Positions 44,074-52,262 of a stretch of 61,460 nt of DNA are shown here, piece by piece. A program made the position numbers and the translations under genes. The stretch is from Cyanosarcina radialis HA8281-LM2 (GTDB lineage Bacteria; Cyanobacteriota; Cyanobacteriia; Cyanobacteriales; CCAP-1448). Location of the stretch: the NCBI GenBank assembly GCA_019359615.1, contig JAHHHA010000036.1, positions 1 to 61,460 of the forward strand, read 5' to 3'. Under the pieces are notes generated by a model. It ran no database searches. It was given only the letters and a program-made list of their open reading frames with translations, and was not told the DNA's origin. The stretch's first letter is position 1, and every line of letters starts with the position of its first letter.

Positions 44074-44294
44074 TCCCAATCTTGTTCTTCCACAATAGAA
44101 CTAACCAAATCCCCCAAGGTTTTACCTTTACCTGCAATGGAAGCAGGAGGAGTTCGACGCTTTAATGGTGGCGCGGTTTCTTCCAAAATCGTGACAATTA
44201 CGCGAGCCGATGATGGTTTTGGCTCATCTGCCAGCCATTTTAGCTGACCATTTTCAATCAGGGCTTCGTAACTTTTAAGCATGGTTTTGTCCAT
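44061..44294 (-). CDS. VapB-type antitoxin
   Basis: 77 aa. N-terminus MLKSYEALIENGQLKWLADE is typical of small antitoxins paired with cyanobacterial PIN toxins; the basic Pro-rich middle (PPLKRRTPPASIAGKGKTLG) and acidic end (SSIVEEQDWECLK) form the toxin-neutralising part. Start may be the second Met (44282). It overlaps the toxin gene by 13 bp. Confidence 0.85.
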   Translation of the reverse strand: MDKTMLKSYEALIENGQLKWLADEPKPSSARVIVTILEETAPPLKRRTPPASIAGKGKTLGDLVSSIVEEQDWECLK

Positions 44295-44311
44295 AGATAC
44301 TACTGTCTACC

Positions 44312-45307
44312 TTACCAGGTACAATTTTTTCCCAAGCAATCTCGTGGTTTAATGCCAAATCGTTTGCTAAATGCCCTGCTGAAAGCAGGCAAATTGCTAT
44401 AGCCAACCATGCGGGCAACTTCTCCTACCGTTCCCTCTCCCATTTCTAGCGCCTGTCGTGCTTGCTTCATGCGATAGTCATACAAATAGCCGAATACTGT
44501 GGTCCCAAAACAGTTACGAAATCCCTGCTTGAGAGTGCAATCGTTCAAACCGACTAACCGCGACAGTTCTCCCAAACTGGGAGGATTGTCTAACTGTTGG
44601 CGCAGAATATCTCTGGCATGGTGGATGCGATCGATTACATCGCCTTGTAAGTAAGATCGCTCGGCTCCATATCTGTCCATTTCTACCGCCGCCACTAGCC
44701 CCAACAATTCTAGGGCTTTGCCCTCCAAAAACATCCGCTTTGCCATTCCCTGAAAGCTGCATCGTAACATTTGCCGTGCTGCCAACTGCATTGCTGGAGT
44801 TGCCGTGCTAAAGAAGGAATAGCACTGTTGCTCTGACGGACGCACCCAAGACTGAAGGGCAGCGGGTAATTCTCCCTCTGAGTCACCAATAAACGATCGC
44901 AACACATCTACCCGCACGAACACCATAACTTCCTGAAAAGCCTGCCGATCTGAAATATCCATCGACATCCAGGGCGAAAGCCCGCTGCCATAGACACCAT
45001 ACTCTCCTGCCCCGATTTGGTTGCTCGCCGTATCATGAACTCCCGACAAGTGCAGGTGTAACTCCAGCCAATCTGTCTCAGTCTCCTGATAAAAAGTGAC
45101 GATGCGATCGTGTATTTGCAGGTTGCCCAAGCTTAGTTCTAATCCATCTCGCAGGGCGATCTTGCGCCAAGACCCCTGCCCCAAAACTGGTGAAATCTTG
45201 CCCATAAAATCCCGCTCGTCTTGCCCATCGGGATGGCGTGAAGGCTCGATCGCGCTCATTTCGTCGAACAGTTCGTCGTAGGCGGCCTGAGAAATAGAGA
45301 TGGTCAT
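44312..45307 (-). CDS. AraC-family (PchR-like) regulator 3
   Basis: 331 aa. C-terminal DNA-binding unit: RIHHARDILRQQLDNPPSLG then ELSRLVGLNDCTLKQGFRNC, and GEGTVGEVARMVGYSNLPAFSRAFSKRFG ending KPRDCLG. N-terminal ligand domain with ELHLHLSGVHDTAS and YGSGLSPWMSM. The receptor 3 gene, its probable target, lies 838 bp downstream beyond the VapBC pair. The upstream region shares a conserved block with that of regulator 1, including a 7-5-7 inverted repeat and AGCATACC followed by ATAGCT. Confidence 0.88.
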   Translation of the reverse strand: MTISISQAAYDELFDEMSAIEPSRHPDGQDERDFMGKISPVLGQGSWRKIALRDGLELSLGNLQIHDRIVTFYQETETDWLELHLHLSGVHDTASNQIGAGEYGVYGSGLSPWMSMDISDRQAFQEVMVFVRVDVLRSFIGDSEGELPAALQSWVRPSEQQCYSFFSTATPAMQLAARQMLRCSFQGMAKRMFLEGKALELLGLVAAVEMDRYGAERSYLQGDVIDRIHHARDILRQQLDNPPSLGELSRLVGLNDCTLKQGFRNCFGTTVFGYLYDYRMKQARQALEMGEGTVGEVARMVGYSNLPAFSRAFSKRFGIKPRDCLGKNCTW

Positions 45308-45384
45308 AGCAGCGCGTTAATTCTATCAAGAATTTAATAAAAAATTATCTCATTAAGTTTCCTGAATTGGGAATCAAGATACTT

Positions 45385-45403
45385 AATAAGAAAAGTTCTT
45401 AAT
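45385..45403 (-). promoter_or_regulatory. 7-5-7 inverted repeat upstream of AraC 3
   Basis: AATAAGA-AAAGT-TCTTAAT, 77 bp before the regulator. The block through 45434 (AGCATACC, ATAGCTGCCAT) aligns with 33796-33846 upstream of AraC 1, so the promoters are homologous. Confidence 0.55.
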
Positions 45404-45503
45404 TAAATTCTTCAGAGCATACCTATAGCTGCCATTGCGCTCCGGACCTCGATCGACTATTGGTGAGGCGATCTAATCTGCTGATACAGGCCAAGGCTAA
45501 AGT

Positions 45504-46460
45504 TTATTTATTAGCACGCAACAAACCGAATTCGATTAAACCGCGATCGTAACCGCGACTCATCAATTTTAAAGAAAGTGCGGCTTGTATGGTTTTCCAA
45601 CCACTGCGGCACAAGCCGACGATCGCACTAGGATTGAGAGCAGAACTGATGACAATATCCCAAAAAGGAGCAACAGCGGCTGACCAATCGGCTGTACTGA
45701 TATTGTGGAAAGAAAGATGACGAGCGATCGCTTCATATTCTGGCAGCGAAATCACGTAAGGCAAGCAATAAACTCGATAAATCTTCTCCAAATGTTTTTG
45801 CTCGTCTGGAGTTAGGGGCTTTTCTGTCGTCGGACGATGACACCAAGTTGCCATCAGCAAAGTTCCTCCTGGCTTCAGCACCCGATAGCACTCCTGAAGA
45901 AATTTTTCTTTATCTGGCATATGTTCCCCACTCTCTAGCGACCAGACTAAATCGAAGGAGTTATCGGCAAATGGCATCGATTGAGCGTCGGCTACCAAAA
46001 AATTAGTGCGATCGCTTATCTTGGCAGCCGCAGCCCGTTCTGTTGCTCTCGCTGCTTGTACGGGACTGAGAGTAATTCCAGTGACAGTAGCATTAAATTT
46101 CTGCCCCAAATACAAAGAACTACCACCAATGCCACACCCCACATCCAGAATGTTATTTACCTCGTTGCCAATCACCGATCTGCCCTCATCCCCCAGCCCC
46201 TTCTCCCCAGGCGTGGAGAAGGGGAGTAACGGCTTTAAGTCCCTCTCCCAAGCTTGGGAGAGGGATTGAGGGTGAGGGCTGGCCAGTCCCCAAATCAGCA
46301 GTTCCTCAATCAAATCGATTTGTGCTTGACGGCGTTCTTTTTTCTCCTTGCCATCCGCGCCGTAATAGCCGTGGTGCATATGTTCGCCCCACACCTGTTC
46401 CCACAGAGCCGAAGAAGAGTCATAAAACTGCTGAATTTGTTGATTTAAGGTCGCTGTCAT
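45504..46460 (-). CDS. Gamma-tocopherol methyltransferase-like protein
   Basis: 318 aa SAM methyltransferase. EQVWGEHMHHGYYGADGKEK, ILDVGCGIGGSSLYLGQKF, SLESGEHMPDKEKFLQECYR and WCHRPTTEKPLTPDEQKHLE match cyanobacterial tocopherol C-methyltransferases, which finish alpha-tocopherol synthesis. Residues about 59-95 are foreign to the family: SPHPQSLSQAWERDLKPLLP and FSTPGEKGLGDEGRS are the translation of a dispersed repeat. Without them the protein is about 281 aa, the normal length. The insert lies between the N-terminal helix and motif I, where a loop could tolerate it. Single gene. Confidence 0.85.
   Translation of the reverse strand: MTATLNQQIQQFYDSSSALWEQVWGEHMHHGYYGADGKEKKERRQAQIDLIEELLIWGLASPHPQSLSQAWERDLKPLLPFSTPGEKGLGDEGRSVIGNEVNNILDVGCGIGGSSLYLGQKFNATVTGITLSPVQAARATERAAAAKISDRTNFLVADAQSMPFADNSFDLVWSLESGEHMPDKEKFLQECYRVLKPGGTLLMATWCHRPTTEKPLTPDEQKHLEKIYRVYCLPYVISLPEYEAIARHLSFHNISTADWSAAVAPFWDIVISSALNPSAIVGLCRSGWKTIQAALSLKLMSRGYDRGLIEFGLLRANK
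46176..46286. repeat. Dispersed palindromic repeat inside a coding sequence
   Basis: About 111 bp (a multiple of 3) with CTTCTCCCC..GGGGAGTA and CTCTCCCAAGCTTGGGAGAG hairpins flanked by inverted TGAGGGTGAGGGCT/CCCTCATCCCCCAGCCCC. Related to the element at 53390-53440. It keeps the methyltransferase frame open. Confidence 0.75.
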
Positions 46461-46509
46461 GCAATTCTAAATAGAATGAGATCTAAATTAGCCTAGCAAA
46501 ACTGTAGTA

Positions 46510-46605
46510 GCTTCTGAATTTCTGAACTTCTAAATTCCTGTAAAGACGGTAGATCTAGCGTCTCTACATTCTGAACTTCTGAACTTCTGAACTCCTGAAC
46601 TCCTA
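46510..46605. repeat. Heptanucleotide tandem repeats and palindrome
   Basis: CTTCTGAA-type units on both sides of an inverted repeat (GTAAAGACGGTAGA then TCTAGCGTCTCTAC, 46539-46566). They fill the divergent region between the methyltransferase and the TrkH-type gene, so promoters here must lie in or beside repeats. Confidence 0.75.
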
Positions 46606-46617
46606 TTTAAACTTTTC

Positions 46618-47952
46618 ATGACTGTTCCTAGAACTATTTGCCTGGGATTCTTCGCAGTGATCGCCGTTGGAGCATTTTTACTAATGCTACCGATTTCCAC
46701 CAACGACGGTAGCTGGAGCAATCCGGTAACGGCACTGTTTACTTCCACTTCTGCGGTTTGCGTCACGGGCTTATCTGTAGTTGATGTCGGTAAGTTTTAT
46801 TCCTTTTGGGGACAGTTGTTCCTCGTCTTGTTAGTGCAGATTGGCGGTTTGGGCTACATGACGGCCACAACCTTCCTGCTGCTGCTGCTAGGGCGCAAGT
46901 TTGGGCTGCGAGATAAAATTGCCATTCAACAATCGCTAGATCAATCGGGATTAGCAGGCGTGGTGCAGTTGGTGCGATCGATTATTGCCACCACAGCTAT
47001 TTTTGAACTTACTGGCGTGTTCGTGCTGTTGCTGGTTTTTATCCCCCAGCACGGGTGGAATTACGGTTTGTGGTTAGCAATTTTTCATAGCGTCAATTCT
47101 TTCAATAATGCTGGCTTTAGTTTGTTTAGCGATAGCCTAATTGGTTATGTAAAATCTGTACCAGTTAACCTAGTAGTTACGCTGTTAATTATTTTTGGCG
47201 GGATCGGCTATGAAGTGATTATGGAAATGTTTCTCGCGGTGCGCGATCGCCTCAATCGCACTCGGAGAAAAATCGTATTTTCACTGCATTTTAAGGTAGT
47301 AACTACTACAACTATTTTTCTGTTGATTTTAGGGACGATCGCTTTCTTATTAACCGAATTTTCTAACGCTGACACCTTTGGCTCTCTCAGCTACAGCGAA
47401 AAAGTGATGGCAGCTTGGTTTCAATCGGTTACGCCCCGCACGGCTGGCTTCAACACCATTGATATTGGTAAAATGACCGATGCTGGTCTATTTATTACGA
47501 TCGCCTTAATGTTTATCGGCGCTAGTCCTGGTAGTACGGGTGGCGGGATTAAAACTACTACGTTTCGGGTTTTGTACAGTTGTACCAAAGCAGTTTTACA
47601 AGGTAAAGACGAGGTATCCTGCTATCAGAGGCGCGTTCCATATTCGCTGATTTTAAAAACTATTGGTGTAGTTTTTGGTTCGCTGATGTTGGTAATTATA
47701 GCGACAGTTTTAATCTCTTTAAGCGACCAACAATTTGAGTTTCTGCAAGTGCTATTTGAAGTGATGTCGGCTTTTGCCACTGTTGGGCTTTCGACGGGTA
47801 TTACTCCCAAGCTGTCTACGTTTGCCGAACTGGTGATAATTGCCACTATGTATCTGGGACGAGTAGGCGTTTTGCTGCTGATTTCAGCCGTTTTGGGAGA
47901 TCCGAAACACAGCGTAGTTCATTACCCAGAAGAAAATTTGTATGTCGGCTAG
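46618..47952 (+). CDS. TrkH/KtrB-family potassium uptake channel subunit
   Basis: 444 aa membrane protein that moves K+ (often with Na+). Selectivity-filter repeats: SAVCVTGLSVVDVG (first loop), NSFNNAGFSLFSDS (second), TPRTAGFNTIDIG (third), SAFATVGLSTGIT (fourth). The gating-loop segment GASPGSTGGGIKTTTFRVL is typical of KtrB. It is followed after 150 bp by an RCK-domain gene, so they form the two-part Ktr system. The ATG is 3 bp from the heptamer repeats. Confidence 0.92.
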   Translation: MTVPRTICLGFFAVIAVGAFLLMLPISTNDGSWSNPVTALFTSTSAVCVTGLSVVDVGKFYSFWGQLFLVLLVQIGGLGYMTATTFLLLLLGRKFGLRDKIAIQQSLDQSGLAGVVQLVRSIIATTAIFELTGVFVLLLVFIPQHGWNYGLWLAIFHSVNSFNNAGFSLFSDSLIGYVKSVPVNLVVTLLIIFGGIGYEVIMEMFLAVRDRLNRTRRKIVFSLHFKVVTTTTIFLLILGTIAFLLTEFSNADTFGSLSYSEKVMAAWFQSVTPRTAGFNTIDIGKMTDAGLFITIALMFIGASPGSTGGGIKTTTFRVLYSCTKAVLQGKDEVSCYQRRVPYSLILKTIGVVFGSLMLVIIATVLISLSDQQFEFLQVLFEVMSAFATVGLSTGITPKLSTFAELVIIATMYLGRVGVLLLISAVLGDPKHSVVHYPEENLYVG

Positions 47953-47954
47953 TA

Positions 47955-47990
47955 GGAAGTGTGGAGTGTGGAGTGTTAAGTGTGGAGTTG
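47955..47990. repeat. Heptanucleotide repeats between ktr genes
   Basis: GTGTGGAGTGTGGAGTGTTA and related units follow the TrkH-type stop, inside what should be one operon. Confidence 0.65.
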
Positions 47991-48102
47991 CTAGCAGAAA
48001 AGTATTTTCTGGTTTCAAGCAACTAATCTCGTAGATGCTTTGTCTGTCTAGAGTCTTAAATATTAAATATTGAAATTTGCAGGTTAAAATCAGGAGTTTT
48101 TC

Positions 48103-48798
48103 GTGAACTTATCTAATTTAAATTTCTTTCGGAGTTTGCGCCACGAAAATCGGCAATTCGCCGTAATTGGTTTAGGCCGCTTCGGTCGGGCTGTTTGCGG
48201 GACGCTGCATCAATTGGGCTATGAAGTTCTAGGCATCGATGCTGATGAAAAGAGAGTAGACCAGCTTTTAATCGACAAAATCGTCTCTCATGCCATGCAA
48301 CTAGACTCAACCGAACCGACGGCGCTAAAAGAGGCAGGGATTTTTGAATTCGATACAGCGATCGTAGCTATTGGTAATTACCTCGATGCCAGTGTAATTA
48401 CCACTCTCAATTTGAAAGAAGCAGGAGTAAAACACGTAGTCGCTAAAGCTTCTTCAGAGGTTCACGTCAAGCTGTTAAAAAAAGTCGGGGCTGACTATGT
48501 AGTTTTTCCAGAACACGATGCAGGTTGTAACTTGGCGCGATCGCTCACTAAACCGTCAATCTTAGACCGATTCGAGCTAGATCCAGAAAACAGTATTGTC
48601 GAACTCATCGTTCCGGAAGAATTTCAAGGAAAAACGATTTCAGAGCTACAGCTACGCAACCGCTACGGCTTGAACTTGCTAGCTGTCAGTTACGACGGCA
48701 AGTTTCAAATCAACCCCGATCCAAATAACCGCTTCCAAAAAGGTTCGGCGATGGTAGTAATTGGTACCAACAAAAATATCGATCGATTGCCCATATAA
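48103..48798 (+). CDS. TrkA/KtrA-family potassium uptake regulator
   Basis: 231 aa. An RCK N-domain with Rossmann motif FAVIGLGRFGRAVCGTLHQL and YEVLGIDADEKRVDQL binds NAD(H) or nucleotides; the C-domain is at about 150-231 (SIVELIVPEEFQGKTISELQ). A short N-terminal extension (NLSNLNFFRSLRHENRQ) precedes it. Starts at GTG with CAGGAG 8 nt upstream. It gates the membrane subunit encoded just before. A HIT gene follows on the same strand. Confidence 0.9.
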   Translation: MNLSNLNFFRSLRHENRQFAVIGLGRFGRAVCGTLHQLGYEVLGIDADEKRVDQLLIDKIVSHAMQLDSTEPTALKEAGIFEFDTAIVAIGNYLDASVITTLNLKEAGVKHVVAKASSEVHVKLLKKVGADYVVFPEHDAGCNLARSLTKPSILDRFELDPENSIVELIVPEEFQGKTISELQLRNRYGLNLLAVSYDGKFQINPDPNNRFQKGSAMVVIGTNKNIDRLPI

Positions 48799-48846
48799 TA
48801 GTTATTTGTGGCGGGCGATCGCGAACGTTATATTCCTTTTCTTCCT

Positions 48847-49269
48847 ATGGGTAGTTCGATATTCAGTAGGATTATTCAGGGCGAAGTTCCAGGTAGCTTC
48901 ATCTACCGCGATGACATAGTTTCGGTCTTTTTGGATATTCAAGGAGTGAATCCCGGACACTGCCTAGTTGTTCCCAATGAAGAAGTAGCTTGCCTTGCCG
49001 ACTTGAATCCAGAAACCGGGAAGCATCTCTTCTGGGTGGCTCACCGAATTGCCAATGCCTATCGCGCGGGTGCGATCGAATGCGAGGGAGTGAATCTTTG
49101 GATTTCCGATGGTGAGGTGGCTGGACAGGAAGTTCCTCACGTTCACTTGCACGTCGTGCCTCGCTGTCTTGGGGACTCGTTAATTATCAGATATGATGCT
49201 CGGTCGTGGAATGAAAGTCAGCGACCTCGGCTTGATGAAATTGCGACCAGAATTAGGGAGCGTCTCTAA
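48847..49269 (+). CDS. HIT-family nucleotide hydrolase
   Basis: 140 aa from the ATG at 48847; an in-frame GTG at 48808 gives 153 aa. Histidine-triad motif HVHLHVV in [14 protein letters not shown] is intact, and [18 protein letters not shown] with [11 protein letters not shown] fits the family. Likely a hydrolase of nucleoside phosphoramidates or similar. Its end overlaps the convergent queA stop by 4 bp. It contrasts with the decayed HIT domain at 4290-4578. Confidence 0.88.
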   Translation: MGSSIFSRIIQGEVPGSFIYRDDIVSVFLDIQGVNPGHCLVVPNEEVACLADLNPETGKHLFWVAHRIANAYRAGAIECEGVNLWISDGEVAGQEVPHVHLHVVPRCLGDSLIIRYDARSWNESQRPRLDEIATRIRERL

Positions 49270-50429
49270 GCAATTCTGAATTGAGGCACGATCAGCATGG
49301 CATCGCCAAAAGAATAGAAACGATAGCGATCGCCTATTGCCTTTTCATATAATTCCAGCAACCGCTCCCGTCCGATTAAGGCACTTACCAACATCAACAA
49401 ACTAGAACGGGGCAAGTGAAAATTGGTAATCAGTCCATCGACAACTTGCCAGCGATAGCCGGGATAAATGAATAACTCTGTGTTGCCCCGATAGGATTGT
49501 AGCTTTCCAGATGCAGCAGCAGCTTCGAGCGATCGCGCCACAGTCGTGCCTACGGCAATAATCCTGCCGCCATTAGCTCTGGTTTTTTGGATTTGTTCTA
49601 CTGTGGCTGGCGATACCTCCACCCACTCGCCGTGCATTTTATGAGTAGTAATATCTTCCACTTCGATCGGGCGAAACGTGCCGATGCCGACGTGCAAAGT
49701 AATAAAAGCCGTACCTATCCCCCGCTGCTGTAATTGTTGCAGTAACTCGCTAGTAAAATGCAGCCCTGCCGTTGGTGCTGCTACTGCCCCCAAGCGATCG
49801 GCGTAGACGGTTTGGTAATCTTGTGGTTGAGATGATGAAGATTTGATGTAAGGAGGTAAGGGCATTTCCCCAAATCGATCTAATAGTTGCCTCAAAGAAA
49901 CTCCCTCTGGCAAATCGAACTGCAACAACCGTCCTCCAGTTGCCTTATCTCTTTCCAGCACCGTAGCACTCAACTGAAAGTGTTGAGTGTTGAGTGTTGA
50001 GTGTTGAGTAAAGAATTCTCTCCCCTCCCCGCGTCCCCCCTCTCCCCTCTCTTCCTTCTCTCCCTCCAGCGGTGCAAACTCCACCCGCGTACCTGGAGGC
50101 AAGCGCCTACCCGGTTTCATCAAAGCCAGCCAGCAGTTGGGTTGTCTTTCCTCGATCAGCAAGGCTTCCACAGGTGCGCCAGTAGACTTTCTGCCATAAA
50201 TGCGAGCGGGAATGACGCGAGTGTTATTCAATACCAGCAAATCTCCAGGTAGGAGTAAATCTGGTAAATCCGAGAAAACAGCATGATGGTGGGTAGTAGG
50301 TGAATCGACTACTAGCAAGCGGGCGCTATCTCTAGGAATCGCAGGTGTCTGAGCGATTAGTTCCGTTGGCAGTTTGTAATCGTAGCTACTTAACAATCGA
50401 TCTAAAGAGTTTTGAGTAGAAATCTCCAT
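49266..50429 (-). CDS. queA: tRNA preQ1(34) ribosyltransferase-isomerase QueA
   Basis: 387 aa. Builds epoxyqueuosine in tRNA from SAM. Landmarks: [66 protein letters not shown] and [19 protein letters not shown] (as TNFHLP here). Residues about 123-153 ([18 protein letters not shown], then [13 protein letters not shown]) do not belong to the family and are encoded by heptamer repeats and a GA-rich run; family members have a short loop here. The frame stays open through the insert. Single gene, overlapping the HIT gene tail. Confidence 0.93.
   Translation of the reverse strand: MEISTQNSLDRLLSSYDYKLPTELIAQTPAIPRDSARLLVVDSPTTHHHAVFSDLPDLLLPGDLLVLNNTRVIPARIYGRKSTGAPVEALLIEERQPNCWLALMKPGRRLPPGTRVEFAPLEGEKEERGEGGRGEGREFFTQHSTLNTQHFQLSATVLERDKATGGRLLQFDLPEGVSLRQLLDRFGEMPLPPYIKSSSSQPQDYQTVYADRLGAVAAPTAGLHFTSELLQQLQQRGIGTAFITLHVGIGTFRPIEVEDITTHKMHGEWVEVSPATVEQIQKTRANGGRIIAVGTTVARSLEAAAASGKLQSYRGNTELFIYPGYRWQVVDGLITNFHLPRSSLLMLVSALIGRERLLELYEKAIGDRYRFYSFGDAMLIVPQFRIA
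49971..50063. repeat. Heptamer repeats inside queA
   Basis: GTGTTGA units (49980-50008) and a CT-rich run (50017-50063) lie within the queA frame. The same heptamers otherwise lie between genes in this window. Confidence 0.8.
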
Positions 50430-50561
50430 ACTGAAAATAAGCTCTGAAATAAATTGGGTAAGATCCCCCAGGGTATATAGGGGGGTTTTCCCCTATTCTT
50501 GGCGATCGCAATTAGAGACAATAGTAAGTGTAGGCTTACACTTGGCTGAGACTCAAAGGCA

Positions 50562-50960
50562 ATGAACGGTAACGAATATATTTACTTCCTGGGGAATGCT
50601 AGCCTGACGCTGCGGATGGTGGAGTATTTACAGAGAGCTAACCATTTACCCGTTCGCTTTATGACGGTAATTCACCAGATCGATGGTTGGATAGTCAAAG
50701 TGAAAATGGAAGAAGCCCTGAACGAGCAGCAAGATGGCGACTTTAGGGCTTTTGGGATCGAACACGGCATTCCTTACAAACCAGAAAATCGCCTGCAAAT
50801 GGCGCTTTGGAGTCTGGAAATTGGCGAATCGCCGATCGAGGTGATGCGTCGCTATCAAGTTGCTGTGGTATCTCACGGCAGTCCTGAAAAAAGCGATATC
50901 GAAGCATTTCGCCAACAGTTCACTAGAGGGTTGGGATATTGCCCCGAAACTCTGGCGTGA
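50562..50960 (+). CDS. Conserved cyanobacterial hypothetical, 132 aa
   Basis: No family name recalled. Soluble alpha/beta protein with a strand-helix start (EYIYFLGNASLTLRMVEYLQ) and a C-terminal helical part (PIEVMRRYQVAVVSHGSPEK, IEAFRQQFTRGLGYCPETLA). No signal or membrane segments. The start is 132 bp from divergent queA; the gap has a GC hairpin-like sequence (CCCCCAGGGTATATAGGGGG). Convergent with uppP. Confidence 0.7.
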   Translation: MNGNEYIYFLGNASLTLRMVEYLQRANHLPVRFMTVIHQIDGWIVKVKMEEALNEQQDGDFRAFGIEHGIPYKPENRLQMALWSLEIGESPIEVMRRYQVAVVSHGSPEKSDIEAFRQQFTRGLGYCPETLA

Positions 50961-51004
50961 TCCCTTTGGCGCATACATCAATCTAAATTCGATCCGCGAT
51001 CGCT

Positions 51005-51032
51005 GTAGGGGCGCAAAGCTTTGCGCCCCTAC
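51005..51032. terminator. 28-bp perfect palindrome between convergent genes
   Basis: A perfect 14+14-bp palindrome (GTAGGGGCGCAAAG and its complement) centred on AGCT. It lies between two convergent genes and could act as a bidirectional terminator; a near-copy is at 25056. It is also a dispersed repeat. Confidence 0.6.
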
Positions 51033-51071
51033 ACTATATCTATACGATCTCTAAGCTCGATCGTACCAGTA

Positions 51072-52040
51072 TTAGACGTTGGGCAACCAGTTAAGAGCGA
51101 TCGCACTTAAAATCGATAGTCCAAATAGCAAGCGATACCAAATAAACACCCAGGTACTTTGGGTTTTGAGGAAGCGCAACAATCCAGCGATTGCCAGGTA
51201 AGAAAAAATTGCTGACGAGACGATCCCGACGATTAACGGTACGACTCCAACATTGCCAAAACCTTCTGAAAACAGGGTTTTGAGTTCGACTAACCCAGCC
51301 AGGGTAATAGCTGGAATTCCCAGTAAAAAAGAAAAGCGGGCGGCACTTGCCCTTTCTAAACCCATAAACAACCCCGCTGTTAGCGTCGAGCCAGATCTAG
51401 ACACTCCAGGAATTAAAGATAAGGCTTGGGCTAAACCCATCAAAATTCCATCTTTCATTTCCATCTGCTCGAACAGGCGCTTGCGTTTGCCGATGAGTTC
51501 TGCAATTCCTAGCAACAGAGACATCACAATTGAAGCAGTGGCGATCGCTGCTAAGCTGCGAATGGGTGAGTTGTCAAAGTCGCGAATCAGGATTTTGATT
51601 AACAGCCCAAAAAATACGATCGGCACGGTTCCGAAAACAATGCCCAGCAACAGTTGGAAGTCGCGAGATTGGTAATCAGAACGAGATATCGATCGCCAAG
51701 ATCCCTTAATCAGTTGGCTCAGATCGCTCCAGAAGTACCAAATTACAGCCGCAATACTTCCTAGCTGAATTACAGCGGTAAAAGCCACCCCAGGATCGCC
51801 CCAACCCAACACTACTGGCACCACTTTTAAATGTGCCGTGCTGCTAATCGGTAGAAACTCGGTTAAACCCTGAACTATGCCGAGAAAAAATGCTTGCAAG
51901 AAATTAATCTGCTGCGTCGTTGCTGCCGCGCTAGGTGCGGTGGTTTGAGCGTTGCCCAAGCTACCACCGATAAACACCAGCCACGCACTAGCGACCCCGA
52001 TGATTCCGAGGTCTAATAATCGACGTTTTAATAGACTCAT
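51072..52040 (-). CDS. uppP: Undecaprenyl-diphosphate phosphatase
   Basis: 322 aa polytopic membrane enzyme that recycles the lipid carrier for peptidoglycan. Motifs: FLQAFFLGIVQGLTEFLPIS with the catalytic glutamate, SSTAHLKVVPV, and PGVSRSGSTLTAGLFMGLER with the essential Arg/Ser. About 50 extra residues at the N-terminus include a hydrophobic stretch (LGIIGVASAWLVFIGGSLG) and an Ala/Thr linker, seen in cyanobacterial versions. Start at ATG 52040 rather than the TTG at 52052. Function is well supported. Confidence 0.93.
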   Translation of the reverse strand: MSLLKRRLLDLGIIGVASAWLVFIGGSLGNAQTTAPSAAATTQQINFLQAFFLGIVQGLTEFLPISSTAHLKVVPVVLGWGDPGVAFTAVIQLGSIAAVIWYFWSDLSQLIKGSWRSISRSDYQSRDFQLLLGIVFGTVPIVFFGLLIKILIRDFDNSPIRSLAAIATASIVMSLLLGIAELIGKRKRLFEQMEMKDGILMGLAQALSLIPGVSRSGSTLTAGLFMGLERASAARFSFLLGIPAITLAGLVELKTLFSEGFGNVGVVPLIVGIVSSAIFSYLAIAGLLRFLKTQSTWVFIWYRLLFGLSILSAIALNWLPNV

Positions 52041-52185
52041 AGCCCCAAGCAAGCCATTGATTTCAGAAGCATCATAGCGCGTGTTAGCTACATCTGCTGA
52101 ATGATGAATGATGAAAATCGCGTAGATAATTCAAGAGCTAAGAAACCGCAGAATTTTTTGGTAAACTCTTAAGGCTACTTTAAAT

Positions 52186-52202
52186 ATCCCCCCTGGGGGG
52201 AT
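52186..52202. other. C6/G6 palindrome
   Basis: ATCCCCCC-T-GGGGGGAT, a perfect 8-bp-arm hairpin in the divergent gap between uppP and the DUF3120 gene. Role unknown; perhaps a regulatory or repeat-derived structure. Confidence 0.5.
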
Positions 52203-52262
52203 GCTGGCGTGCTATATTATGAAGATAAATAAACATTAGTAAATAAAATTAACTAGATAGTT

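Noticed and set aside
50462-50500. C-run/G-run hairpin followed by TTTT as terminator
   Set aside because: It lies between divergent genes, where a terminator is not expected; more likely a repeat or promoter-region structure.
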